Shown piece by piece: positions 42,067 to 55,200 of a DNA stretch of 64,000 nucleotides (position 1 is the first letter of the stretch; the number at the start of each line of letters is the position of its first letter). The stretch spans positions 25,966,303 through 26,030,302 of the forward strand of contig NC_087069.1 in the NCBI RefSeq assembly GCF_963678635.1, written 5' to 3'. Source of the stretch: Symsagittifera roscoffensis (taxonomy: Eukaryota > Xenacoelomorpha > Acoela > Convolutidae). The notes under the pieces were generated by a model. That model had not been told where the DNA came from and did no database searches. It saw nothing but the letters and a program-made list of their open reading frames with translations. A program made the position numbers and the translations under genes.

Positions 42067-42889
42067 TTGTCCAAAATTTCATATGTAAAAACTCTATTTC
42101 TTTTTTCTATTTAGATAGTCATCTTCAGTTTTTTGTAACGTCTCATTACTAAAATTCTGTTTTATTTTTCTGAATGCAGGTGACTTGAGCCTTCTTGCCA
42201 TATTATACCAAGTAAATAAACAACTGCTTATTTTAACGCATGAGACAATTGTGTATAAAATTGGAGCTATTTTTCGAAACTCCACTCTTTCCTCGTCTTG
42301 GCCGTGGAAAGTCCTGAACCGCCTTAAAATGTTAACAGAAGATGAAGTCGACAGCTTTTTGAATGCAAGTAAGCCGATTTTTGTCCAAGTATTAATTCCT
42401 ATCCAGCCGATTTTTTTGAAAGTGTGCTTTGAAGCTAGCGAAACTTTCCTAAATTCAAGAAAAAACCATTTTAATATGAACAAATAAAAACAATTTTGAA
42501 CATGTACTTTTTAAATGCAAATTGCTGTGCAATTACTTTTCTTAGACCACTTTATTTTGTAATTTTGCGTTTAAAAATAGAATTTAGGGGAAAATTCGGT
42601 GTGCTTTTTTGATGGAAATGTTTTCCTCTGTGTTGCGCAGCTGTTCCGCTGCATCCCGCAAAGGCAGATAAAGTTTTCTTGAATTCATAAATAATTGCAA
42701 AGCTTTTTTTTTTAAAAAAGCTAATTTGAAACAAATTCTTTATACATTAAAGGATTTTGCTTCAATTGATAGAGCCGACACTCAATAAAAACACGAACCA
42801 TCTGTGTAAACAAGTTTTTCTAGACTTTGTTTGGTCTGAAAAATTTCATTTTCTTTTTGAATTTGTTCAAAAAAACAAGCTGCAGTTTT

Positions 42890-43286
42890 ATGGCACCGTT
42901 CAATATTATTGTCTCAATTTTTCTACAAATTTTTAATTTTTTGATAGTTTTTGCTGATCAATGTATAGTTCGTCAAAATATCCAGAGTTGTAACTTTAGT
43001 CTTCCGAAAAATCCAATTTACCAAGTTACATCAGCTGTTCACTTGGGACTTAGCCAATCACAATGCACAGACAAAATGCAGCGATTTGATTGGCCAGTTG
43101 GAATATTCTGTGGGGCGAGTTTTTTCTGTGGCGTGGGTTTTGTCTCTGAGGGTGAAATTTCGAAAATTTTGGGGAATGATGATTCCTCCGGCCCCACAAC
43201 TGAAATGTGTGACCTCATGATAAATCTGAAGGAGACTGATTGCTCTACCACGGAGAGCAAACTGTATGAAGTCGGAATTTTACTGG
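42890..43286 (+). CDS. Exon 1: signal peptide and Cys-rich N-terminus
   Basis: ATG at 42890 gives a clean hydrophobic signal sequence ending about FLIVFA-DQC. An in-frame ATG at 42827 would add 21 residues and fit less well. Nine cysteines follow (for example IQSCNFSLPK, CGASFFCGVG). Donor GTGAGC at 43287, phase 1. No known domain recognised. Confidence 0.65.
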
Positions 43287-46200
43287 GTGAGCAAAGTTGG
43301 TTTCGAGAACGGAAGCGAGATGCAACTAAGGGTACCGTTTTTCGTATCATCTTACGGAATCAACTGGTCCTGAACTTCACCAAGAGCGAAAGTTCATGTT
43401 TCTAGTTGCAAATTTCCTAATGATAACGCAAAAATTGTTTCCATAGAAATGGTGTCCATGTTTTTGAAATTTTTGCGACAGGTTGAATGATTTAAAGTTT
43501 TAATCGAGCAGAACTAAACCAACACTCTTTCTCAACTTCAATTTTTTTCAAGTTCGAAGCGCTTCAGAAATCTTATTTGTGAGCAGGGACGGATCTAGGA
43601 ATTTCTCGAGGGGGGGGGGGGGCAGATTTTGAAAAAAAAGTTGATTATGTTGTCGACTTTTTTTTTATGTCGACCAAATTAATTATCTGAGCTCTCCTAA
43701 ATCACTATGAAGACCCTAATATGACAAAATTTTCTGCGCCGAAAAAACAGGCCAAAAAGGCGTTCTTATGTACTTTTTGGAAAATTTCGACCAAAAAATT
43801 GCGTTTATTTCGGCGCGCGCTCCCCCTCAAAATTAGTATAGATTGGCGCCAAAGGCACCTTAAGAAAAAATCTAAGGTCAGTTAGCTAAAAATTGATATC
43901 TCAAAGTAGTACAAAGGGGGGAGCCTTTGGGTCGGCAGGGGGTCGAAACCTTGAGGGTGGGGGGTGTCCGCCCCCCGCCACCCCCCTAAATCCGCTACTG
44001 TTCGTGAGCTTGTCGGTATATCCATATTGGATATATTTAAAATTGTACCAAAACCGGACGTTTTAGACGGAGTGGTCGACTTTTGCTAATAAATTGGTGG
44101 TTACCCACAATTTTTCTAAGTCTGTTATTGGGAACCAGAATTTATTGAAAAATAAAAAACAATTAAAATAATTTTTTGACATAATAGTAAAACAATTTGA
44201 ATAGATAATTTAAATTAGTGAAACTGGTATTTGGTACGAATGCATTTCAAATGCAGTCAAATGACCTCAAGATGGACTCACCCTTTGATGTTTTGCATAT
44301 ATTCAGCCAATCCGTGGACTTGCCACTCACGAGGCTTTGAAGTCTGTGCAGATCTGTTCATGACATGTGAAGACGTCGCTCACGGCTACATGTGTAAAGA
44401 GTGCTTGCAAGGATCACAGTTTGACTTGAACGCCAAAATAGGATGCAAAGGTCATCACACATTTCAAGTACTTCGAAACTGGACCGAACTTTTTTGAAAT
44501 TTACATTGCTCAACACTTTTTTTGACTGGGGCAACTTTTAGGAAAAAAGGTGGAAGTTTTTCGTGCAATTTGATTTTGCCATTTTGAGATTGATCGGAAA
44601 CACTAGAGTTCGATAGAGTTTTGGCAATTGTTCTTTTTGGAATATTTGGCGCCAAAAAAAATCGTTTTACTGGAGGCGCTCCCCTGAAAAAAAAAATTCA
44701 ATTTTTTTCTTCATTTTTTAATAGAAACCCAATAGAAAATACAAGCATATAGCCCCACAAGTCATTAAAGCAAAAAAAATAAGTAAATGATGTATATTTT
44801 GTGCAGATATTGACGAGTGCCAGAATATAGTTGAGTTCTGTGGAGAAAAGGGAGGTGGTTGTACCAATATGGACTTATCCTACTTGTGTCAATGTGAGTC
44901 GGGATTCGCACATGATAACACACATTATGGATCAAACTGTTCGGGTAAGCATGTCGGTTCCAAAATATGTCGAAAACAGATTTCGGTTGAAAATCTGTCG
45001 GTTCCATTCAGCTGTTGAAAATCTGTCGGTTCCATTCAGCTGTTGAAAATCTGTCGGTTCCATTCAGCTGTTGAAAATCTGTCGGTTCCATTCAGCTGTT
45101 GAAAATCTGTCGGTTCCATTCAGCTGTTGAAAATCTGTCGGTTCCATTCAGCTGTTGAAAATCTGTCGGTTCCATTGAGCTATTACTCTTGCTCTTTTGA
45201 GTATAATAAAATATTTCAAATTTTGATTAAGAAAGAAACTGAAATCTCACAAAACTGATGAGCAAAATCTCTTTTTCTATGCAGTTTTGCTGATGAATTG
45301 CGTAAGTATAATTTGCGCGTGAAGCGAATCTAGTGCCTGATATAATACAATTGCGTATGGCTATCGCAAGTGGAAGTCTGTTTCATATAATTTTTTAACA
45401 GTTTTTTGATCGTTTTTTTTGTTTTCCTCTGAAAAACGAATATAATATTAATATTTCATGCCTAAAAAATTTTTGTATTACTTTTTTTCCTACCTAGATA
45501 CCAATGAGTGTGAACAAAATGCATGTGGGATTCCGGCTGAGAGTTGCACTAATACAAATGGCAACTACACTTGCACATGTGAGGCTGGATACACTGTCTT
45601 GGCCACCTCTTCAGGGCATGCTTGCTTAGGTAGCATTTTTGATTTTTCCTCAATACAATTCTTTTACCTCGGCAAACAAAAAAAAGCCCCAGATGCCAAA
45701 AAATAATTTTAGTTTGAGTTGAGTAGTATAACATAATAAAGCTATCCCCCGTGCCTCGAAAAATGAATATTTGCAAAAAATGAAAAAGTTTTTTTTTCTC
45801 TAAACGGCTGAGCTAATTTTCATTTAATTTGGAAAAGTTCGCAGAAAGTTTTGAAAAGAAGTTAAATGCCCCTTCCCAAAATTTTCCCGAAATTCTGTGT
45901 CACATTTTCAAAATGGTTTTAAAAAAATTTGGTGATTCAATTATTTTTGCAATACCGACAATATTACACTAAATATTTTAATTGAATATTAGCTAAAAAG
46001 TCAATGGTGCTTGCTTGAAGAAAGCAAATCAGCTCCTGAAGAAATTTCATAAAAAAACTTTGAAAAACGTGTTTCAAAAAAGTAGTTGTCAGAACATTCT
46101 AAGCTGTTTTCCACAACAACCCGCTATTTTTGGTTCTTTTTTATTTCGGTTTTCGAAATCCATTTGTGGAAAATTTTTTGCATCTAAATATGTTTTGGTC

Positions 46201-49200
46201 TATATCTATGCAAAAATCTGTTCTATCAAGCTGAGTTTTAAATAAACATTAGCAATTAACTTTCTATTTAAATTGTTGTTCTAAAAAATTGGAGTCTTTT
46301 TATTCTGCCAAAGTTTTTTGCTATAGTAAAGAAAAACTTGTTCACGTATTGTTTTTAAACTAGATATCGACGAGTGTGAACACAATGCATGTGGTATTTC
46401 GGCTGAAAGTTGTACTAATACAGACGGCAACTACAGTTGCACATGTGAGGCTGGATACTCCGTCGAGCCTTCTACCTCGGGACATTCTTGTTCAGGTAAG
46501 TTTTTTTTCCCAACAGTATTCCGCATTATCTCCCCAGTAGTAACTAAATATTACACAAGCAAAACTTGAGTAGAAGTATGAACTCTCTTTTTTTTCCATC
46601 CTAAGTCGCAAATATTAGTGTTCTTTTTGAAAGTGCTCATTTTGATCAATAACCAGCTATTAAGTACAGCCAATGCTAAGGATATTAACACAGACTATTA
46701 TATTACAAAAAGCACTTTAGTTTTAAGGTATCATGGATCTGTAGCGTAATGGTAGTGAAGGAGACCCGCAGAAAATAAGAGTGTTCGAACCTGGGCAGGT
46801 TCTGAAATTTTTAATGAACTTTTTCCTATAAATGTTAAAATGCGTCCGCTCTAAAAATTAAGGCATGTTAGTTGGTAATTTTTTTTCAAATTGATTTGTT
46901 CTGCTAATGCGTCACAATTGGCTTGCGTCCTTTAGCAATTATGTAGACTCATAATTGGCGTGCGTCGCTTAAGAAACTTTGTAGAGACAATTTTTTTTTC
47001 ATTCAGTTTTTCCCAGTAGCGTTAATGATTATATTTTTGCATGTGTATGCGAAGTGCAACTTCACCTCTGTGTTCAAATTGAAAAACGAAAGAACTTTAA
47101 TCTCGAATGAACTTCAAAATGAACTCCAAACTAGAGTCCTTAAAAGTTTGATAGTCTTGCATGTACAATGCATTGGAAATGATCTGAGTTCTATGAAAGG
47201 TTTCTTACACAAATAATATACTAAAAGCATTTTAAATTATCAGACAATAATATACTAAAAGCATTTTAAATTATCAGACAATCATCAAGGCACACATAAA
47301 CATGCTCTACAAAAGTAATAATAGTGCTTAGCGTTTTTGAAAAAAATTATTCAAAGAAACGGAAAAAAATCCAATTTTTTTGTATCCAGGAGCATGCAAA
47401 AGTTTTTTTTTAAAAACGTTTGTTTGAGTACAAATTTCGTTTTGCGGCTGAAAAAAAGCAAAAAAGTGGGGGCAATTTCAAAATTACTTGGAAAAATTTT
47501 TGTTGTCGCCCTCAAAAATTGATAGTCATGCAATTTCCATAAATGGAAATTGTGTCATTAGCATTTTTTTCGACAAAAGTTTTTGTTTTTTATTTATTAC
47601 GATACACCGACTTTTATGCTATAACAAAAAAAAAGTTCTTTGAAAATTAGATGACACAATTTTAGTAAAATATATGAATTTGTATGAGTAGTATTTTTTC
47701 ATAGACTTATTTTATGGAATTGTATCACTAGCATTTTTAGTTTATGGAGGTCAACCCAGGTGCTAAAGAATTTAACTGTTAAGAAAGGTGTGACAAACAA
47801 CATCATTAATTAAACATATATAAATTATTGTTATTTGTTTTCAGAAACATGATAATGGTAATTTGGTATTTTTAGATATCAACGAGTGTGACCAAAATGC
47901 GTGTGGAAGGATGGCCGAGACATGTGCAAACACAGATGGAAGTTATATGTGCACATGTGTTGCTGGATACGTTGGCATGGCAAAATCCACTTCGAGGCTA
48001 ACTTGCATAGGTACATTTCTGCTCTCGATAACATGTACTTAACCATCAATGTAGATAAAAATTATGCAGTTGACATTGATTTTTTGGTCACTAAGATAGG
48101 GATGTTATAAAGAAAAAAAGCTCTTTTGCATTATAGCACCAGTAAATTAAAGACTCAGTAAAACTAGAGAAACTATTGTTTGTCAGTGCTATAAATTTGT
48201 TGTTTTTTGTCTGGCTGGTGGGTCGGTTTACTATTGAAAAGAGCCAAAAAAAAGAAGGGTTTCTAAGTTGCACATTTTGCCTTAATTAAACTCAATTATG
48301 GCTTGCTTACAAGTTCTATTATAAATTAATTTGTATAAACGCGATTGAAAATCTAAGCTTGCTGATTGCTGCCCAAGTTTCCTTAATAACCATTGTGAGG
48401 AATGATTCAACCTTGTATAACATCGAAAAAATTGCATAAAAAATACCAGAACAGTCTTGGCACAAAGAAAGTGTGAAGCAATTCATTCACAACCATAGAT
48501 TGGCTCAAGTATGGTTATGATGAATAAAGCTGGCCGGAGTATATAACTGACCGGAGTTTGAGCAAGGGTTTGCTCTGTTGTTGATCTATTGATAAAATGT
48601 TTCTTTGTTACATCTAACTCTACTTTATACAATTATAAGAATAAAAGGATAAAAGTGAATTAATCTGAAAGTTTGAACAATAAAAAGTGACAGAGCATTC
48701 TCTCCGCCGGAGAGAAAAAAAGTATCAAGGTCAAACACAAATGACCTGTTAATCAATTAAACTAAAAATTAGCCACTTAAGCTAAGATACATAAGTGGAA
48801 TAACATCAATCCTCAAAGCACGAAAAAACTTAAGTTGCAATAAAATATACCTAACTGCTCCTTTTCTCAAAGGAAAAAATCAAATTAAGCACAGTATTTT
48901 CTGCGTTAGAATTATAAGGAAATTGACTAGACTAAATAATTGTGCAGTTAAAGAGATCTAATCCACACTAAGTTTGAACAATCTAATTTCCGAATTAATT
49001 TTAAACTAAACTGTTAATGGAATACCGCGATATAAAAGTGTTAGATGTTATTTAATGTCGAAGGACGTTTCATCTAATGGTTACAAGCACATAAAAAGTA
49101 AAATTCCGTCAATTGTGTACTTATTGAAAATAAGTGGTAAACAAGTTTTATCCGGGGGAATGAAAATCATTTGGGAAACAAATTTTACAGCCCATAAGAA

Positions 49201-52200
49201 GGTGTTATAAGTGGTAACAGTGAAAAACGTTTAGCATGGGTTAACAATTGGTTAATAAGACTAGCGACAAACTAGACGTGAGAAAAAAAAACAAAGTGAG
49301 TTTTCTTTTCAGTTTTTACTTCCGCTGATGAAGTTTTCTAACTGAATTAAAGAGTTCGCTATCTAAATCAGCGTTCTCATAGTAACCATTAGTGGTGGTT
49401 CTTACATTCTTAGGGATTCATCTGTAGAAGACGGAGATTGCCTGCCCGAAGGTTTTGTGTCCGATAGTGTGGTTAGGTCATCCGAAAGATTTTCGCAAAG
49501 TAATAGTGGTTGTGACCCATTTGAGCTGGTGTTGTCCGAGATGATTGGGTTCTGAATTGATCCAGATGTTTCATCGAACTGGTCGATAACATCTATGAAA
49601 TACCTTTTACCATAGAACTTTGGCAGGCCCACCTTTCGGTCTGATTGACGTAAAAGCGGTCCGTTACTGGGATAAGAAGATGTCAGTTGGTCAGGTGGAT
49701 CCTCGTCTGAAGATTAGATTATCTCGTAAAATCGATTATCTCGTATCTTGAAAAATTACCAGGGGTTCCTCGGATTGCGTTGGAACGCTTCTATCCTGCG
49801 GATTAGTCTGTACTTTGAGGTTGTTTATGGTATCCTTTTTGGGTGCCAGGGGTGGGTCAACTGGTTTGGCGGCGATGATGCTAATTGGACATTTTGATGT
49901 ATTAATTTCGTTTGAGTTGTCACCTAAAATCTCAAGTTTTATGTTATCACTGGTTGTCTGAGGATTGAAAGTGGTTTTATCCCTACAGGGAAAACCTCCA
50001 ACTATCCATTCTCAGTCGCTAATGTCGGAATTATCCGAAGGAATAAACATTGATTTTTCGGAAGCAAAGTAACCTGGGTTGAGAGTCGTTTTCTTTGCGC
50101 GAAAAGGCTGCTGTCTTCTAGTGTAATTCTTCGAAAAATTGGAGACCCTCGTCCTGGTGTTTTTATTCGAAGTGGCCGATTCGATCTGTTTCCTGGTCTT
50201 CGGTCCAGGTTTTCTAGACTTGGGTGTCTTCGTCTGATTTGCTCTCTCCGTAACTACTTCAATATCAATGTTAAGAAATTATGTGATTAATGTGTTTTTC
50301 TCGAAAATATCGAATTTGAGAAGATTTGGATTTCGGTAAGGCAATATCCGATTTTCTGATAATTTTTCCGTCGGATAATTCTACCGTAGATTTGGAAGCG
50401 TTTACTAGTTTTTTTGATTTAGTTCATTGTAAAAGAGGTTTCTTTTGATGCTCTTGTTTGTTTTCCGAAAAATTTTACCTTTGAATGGATTTTGTGTCAT
50501 TCTCGACGTAGAGGGTTTTGAGGGAGATTGGTAATCCGATTCATATATCTTCTCCACCGTTGATTGGTTTTCTTAGGGGATACGGTTTCCTTGTAACCAT
50601 ACTCAACTCTAACGTCAGCATTCCAGTCTAGGGCTCTTTCTTTGCAAAGTATTGATTTCACTTTGTCTAAAACTCCATCGGAGGATTTACAAAACGCGAG
50701 TTGTTTCTAAATTTACTTGTTTCTATATTGAAATGTATTTCGAATAGAGAGCGTTTTATTTTTGATTGAGTTGAAGATCGAAAGTTCTAAATAATTTTAG
50801 ACTTAGAGTCTTGTAATGTATATTTTTGAGATTCTGGTGCCATTGCTAATAATTTAATTATTACAGAATGTACAAGTTTTCCGACTAATCCGTTGAAGCG
50901 ATGATCCCCTACTGTACAAAAAATATTAGTTTAATGTTATTAGAATCAGAAAAAAGTTTTAAATCGTGGCCTAGAAACAAGATGCGTGCTCTACTCAAAT
51001 AGAACAAGGTATGCCTTGTAGGAAAATGTAATCTTGAAAAATTGTTTTTTGTCGATGTGGACGTTCAAATTTTTGCTAATGGCAATTTTGAAAATCGATC
51101 AATGCATAACAGAAGGTATTTGTTTGTGCCCCAGTGAGAATCCAAATGACCAGCAAGATCTAAGTTGAAATCTTCATTAGGTTCGGAAAGAGGGGTTAAT
51201 TTACTGTTTTCTGAACTTGGGATTACACTTTTTAAGTTGTTAGCCGTCTTGGTGCATTCTGAACAATTTACGCCATGGAAGAGAATCTGTCTATATATAT
51301 GGGGCCACTACATGTATTGAGTTAACTATTTTATTCAGAACTGGTCGGGGTGTGCTTCGTGTAGGGTCTTAATCATGGCATTTTTTAGGGTAAAGTGAAT
51401 AACAAGTTTGCCATCAAAATACAATAGTCCGTCGGATTCATGTGAATCACATACAAAGTGATGAAAATTTTGAGAATTTGAATTAATCGACTCAACTTTG
51501 TTTCGAAGTGTTTTAACGATTGGGCTCAGCATTGGCTCATCTCGGTTAGGAGAGCAAACAGTTTGGCGTTAAATAGGGCATTTAAATCCAAAGGAAGTTC
51601 GGGCAAGTTCAAAATTTCACAGTATTTATTTACAAGTTTTTCTCTTTCTGATAACAGTGGAAATTCTAATGAAACCTAAATACTGGACGTTAACGGAATA
51701 ATTACATTTTTTCTTTTCCTTATTTATAATATTAACAACTTTTTGAATCTAAAATGGAATAATTTATGCTATATTTGAGAAACAAAAAAGAAAAGAAACC
51801 AGAAGCTAAAATGGGAATTTTTCAAGGATTAATATTAGAAAATTCCGAAGGAATGCATTCGAAGTACAAAATTCAGTTCGATTATGTTTTGTGTTAAACA
51901 TTGGAAGAGTCAAGTTAAAAAGTTTTATAACCGACGCTATTACTTGATTACGTAATCTTGCAAAATTAGAATTTTCCGAACTTCAGTCTGTCGTATTGCA
52001 GAACTGTTTTTGACAATTCAAAGGACAAATTGCTCTGTTAATTCTAAAAATGTTAGCGACTACGAGATTTTCATCATAATGTAATGGGGTAACGCTTTTC
52101 CAGAAGAAACGTTCAGGATTAAGTCGTTGAATCCCATATCCTTTCCTGCCAAATGTTTAATAGTGAAAATAAACGGTAACAACCGATCGAGCTATCTTGT

Positions 52201-55200
52201 TAAACCTACTGTGGTACGTTTTATTCCCGTGGTTTGTTGAAAGAGCGGAAAGTACGGCTTTATGGTCTGTTATAAACTCAAAATCTGAAACATAAAGATA
52301 TTTCTTATAATGTTCTACCGCCTAGACGCCTCATGGCATTTCTAATTATTTGGTAGAACATTTATATTCGTGTGCGTTTAAAAATCGTGAGGCAAAGGAA
52401 ACCGTCTTCCGATCGTTCGCGTGGAGTTGTACTGAAAATGCACCTAATCTGTTATGCTTTTTCTTGTGCTACGTTTTACATCAAAATGAGTTTTTTCTGT
52501 CAGGTTAACAATATATTGTTTATTTTTCTCAAATGCTTTTGTATGACCTTCAATTCAATGGATAATTAATTTTTGTCAGCAAAGGTCAAAGAAGTCTTAC
52601 TAAGGATGCTAAACTTGTGACAACTATGATGTATTGATTTGTGGACCCGAAAAACGAGCTTAGTTCTTTCAGGTTTTTTGGGATTGGTAAATCTTTGATT
52701 GCTTTTGTTTCATCAATCAACGGAGACATTTTTTGTCTTGAAATTTTGAATCCAAGCAATTCAATTTATTTTGAAAGAATTTACAGTTTGACTCTTTAAC
52801 GGCAAATTTACAATTGTTTTAAGTCAATGAAAGTTTTGTAAACCGTGTTTTCATGATCTAAGAAGCCTCCTTTGGATGCAACTAAAGTGTCGACTAAATA
52901 AAAAAATGTAAATAGAATTTTTCGTAAGTTTGAGTTAATGACCATTTAAAATTCGCTGGACATTCGCCAAATCCATGAGAACCAATTTAAAACTGATCAG
53001 CGCCCGTAATATCGCCACCGTAGATACTAAAGTTATACTGGTTCCTAGTGAAACTATCCAAAAACAGCTGGTTTAGGTGTATTTTAAATCTAAGTTAATA
53101 AACCAAACATCCCCAACGTAATCAATTGAAGTTTGTGCCGCTACATTATCAACAGGTTCCTTCTTGTAGAATTGTTTGTTGATGAATTTAGAAACTAGTG
53201 GTCATTTGATTGATTTGTCTTTCTTATAAGTAATGACGATTGGGCCAATGAATCGATCTTTGTCACAGCCCGTCCAACATCTTAATGTTTCTTTCGGCTT
53301 TGAGCCGATTTAGTTCGGATTGAGCTGAATCTAGCTTCTTTTCATCTACTAGACTCAGCTCAATCAAGTTGAATAGCACGTCTACCTCTTAGTTGAATAG
53401 GCTTTAGTGTTTCATGGAATTTTTTAGGGTAAAGTGAATAACAAGTTTGCCATCCAAATACAATAGTCCGTCGGATTCATGTGAATCACATACAAAGATA
53501 TGAAAATTTGAGAATTTGAATTAATCGTCTCAACTTTGTTTCGAAGTGTTTTAACGATGGGGCTCAACATTGGCTCATCTCGGTTAGGAGAGCAAACAGT
53601 TTGGCGTTAAATAAGGCGTTTAAATCCAGAAGAAGTTCGGGCAAGTTCAAAATTTTACAGTTTTTGTTTACAAGTTTTTCCTTTTCTGATAACAATGGAA
53701 ATTCTAATGAAACCTAAATACCAGAATTTAACGGACTAATTACATTTTTTCTTTTCCTTATTCACAATATTAACAACTTTTTGAATCTTAAATGGAATAA
53801 ATTATGCTATAATTGAGAAACAAAAAATAAAAGAATCCAGAAGTTAAAATAGAAATTTTTCAAGGATTAACATTAGAAAATTCCAAAGGAATGCATTCGA
53901 AGTACAGAATTCAGTTCGATTATGTTTTGTGTTAAGCATTGGAAGAGTCAAGTTAAAAAGTTTTATAACCGACGCTATTAATTGATTACGTAATCTTGCA
54001 AAATCGGATTTTTCCGAACTTCAGCCTGTCGTATTGCAGAATTGTTTTTGACAACTCAAAGGACAAACTGCTCTGTTAATTCTAATAATGTTAGCGACTA
54101 CGAGATTTTCATCATAATGTAATGGGGTAACGCTTTTCCAGAAGAAACTCTCAGGATTAAGTCGTTGAATCCCATATCCTTTCCTGCCAAATGTTTAATA
54201 GTGAAATTAAACGGTAATAACCGATCGAGCTATCTTGTTAACCTACTGTGGTACGTTTTATTCCCGTTGTTTGTTGAAAGAGCGGAAAGTACGGCTCTAT
54301 GGTCTGTTATAAACTCAAAATCTGAATCATAAAGATATTTCTTATAATGTTCTACCGCCTAGACGCCTCCTGGCAGTTCTAATTATTTGGTAGAGCATAT
54401 ATATTTGCGTGCGTTCAAAAATCGTGAGGCAAAGAAAACCGTCTTCCGATCGTTCGCGTGGAGTTGTACTGAAAATGCCCCTAATCTGTTATGTGACGCA
54501 TTAGGTTTTTTTCTTGTGCTACGTTTTACATCGAAATGAGTTTTATCTGTCAGGTTAACAATATATTGTTTATTTTTCTCAAATTCTTTTGTATGACCTT
54601 CAATACAATGGATAATTGATTTTTTTCTGCAAAGTTCAAAGAAGGCTTACTAAGGATGCTAAATTTGGGGCAACTATGATGTATTGATTTGTTGACCCGA
54701 AAAACGATCTTAGTTCTTTCAGGTTTTTTGGGATTGGTAAATCTTTGATTGCTTTTGTTTCATCAATCAACGGAGAAATTTCTTGTCTTGAAATTTTGAA
54801 TCCAAGCAATTCAATTTAATTTAAAATAATTTACAGTTTGACTCTTTAACGGCAAATTTACAATTGTCTAAAGTCGATGAACGTTTTGTAAGCCGTGTTT
54901 TCATGATCTAAGAAGCCTCCTTTGGATGCAACTAAAATGTCGACTAAATAACAAACTGTAAATATAATTTTTCGTAAGGTTGAGTCAATGACTATTTAAA
55001 ATTCGTTAGACATTCGCCAAATCCATGAGAAATATTTTAAAACTGATCAGCGCCCGTAATATCGCCACCGACTATACTAAAATTATACTGGTTCCTAGCG
55101 AAACTATCCAAAAACAGCTGATTTACGTGTATTTTGAATTTAAGTTAATAAACTAAACATCCCCAACGGAATGATTTGAAACTTGTGCCGCTACAGTCAT

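Noticed and set aside
42094-42483. 129-codon minus-strand and 100-codon plus-strand frames
   Set aside because: They overlap each other in AT-rich DNA just after the LINE end; no recognisable motif.
44950-45178. CRISPR-like array of 28-bp repeats
   Set aside because: The repeats are directly adjacent with no spacers and lie in a eukaryotic intron; it is a minisatellite.
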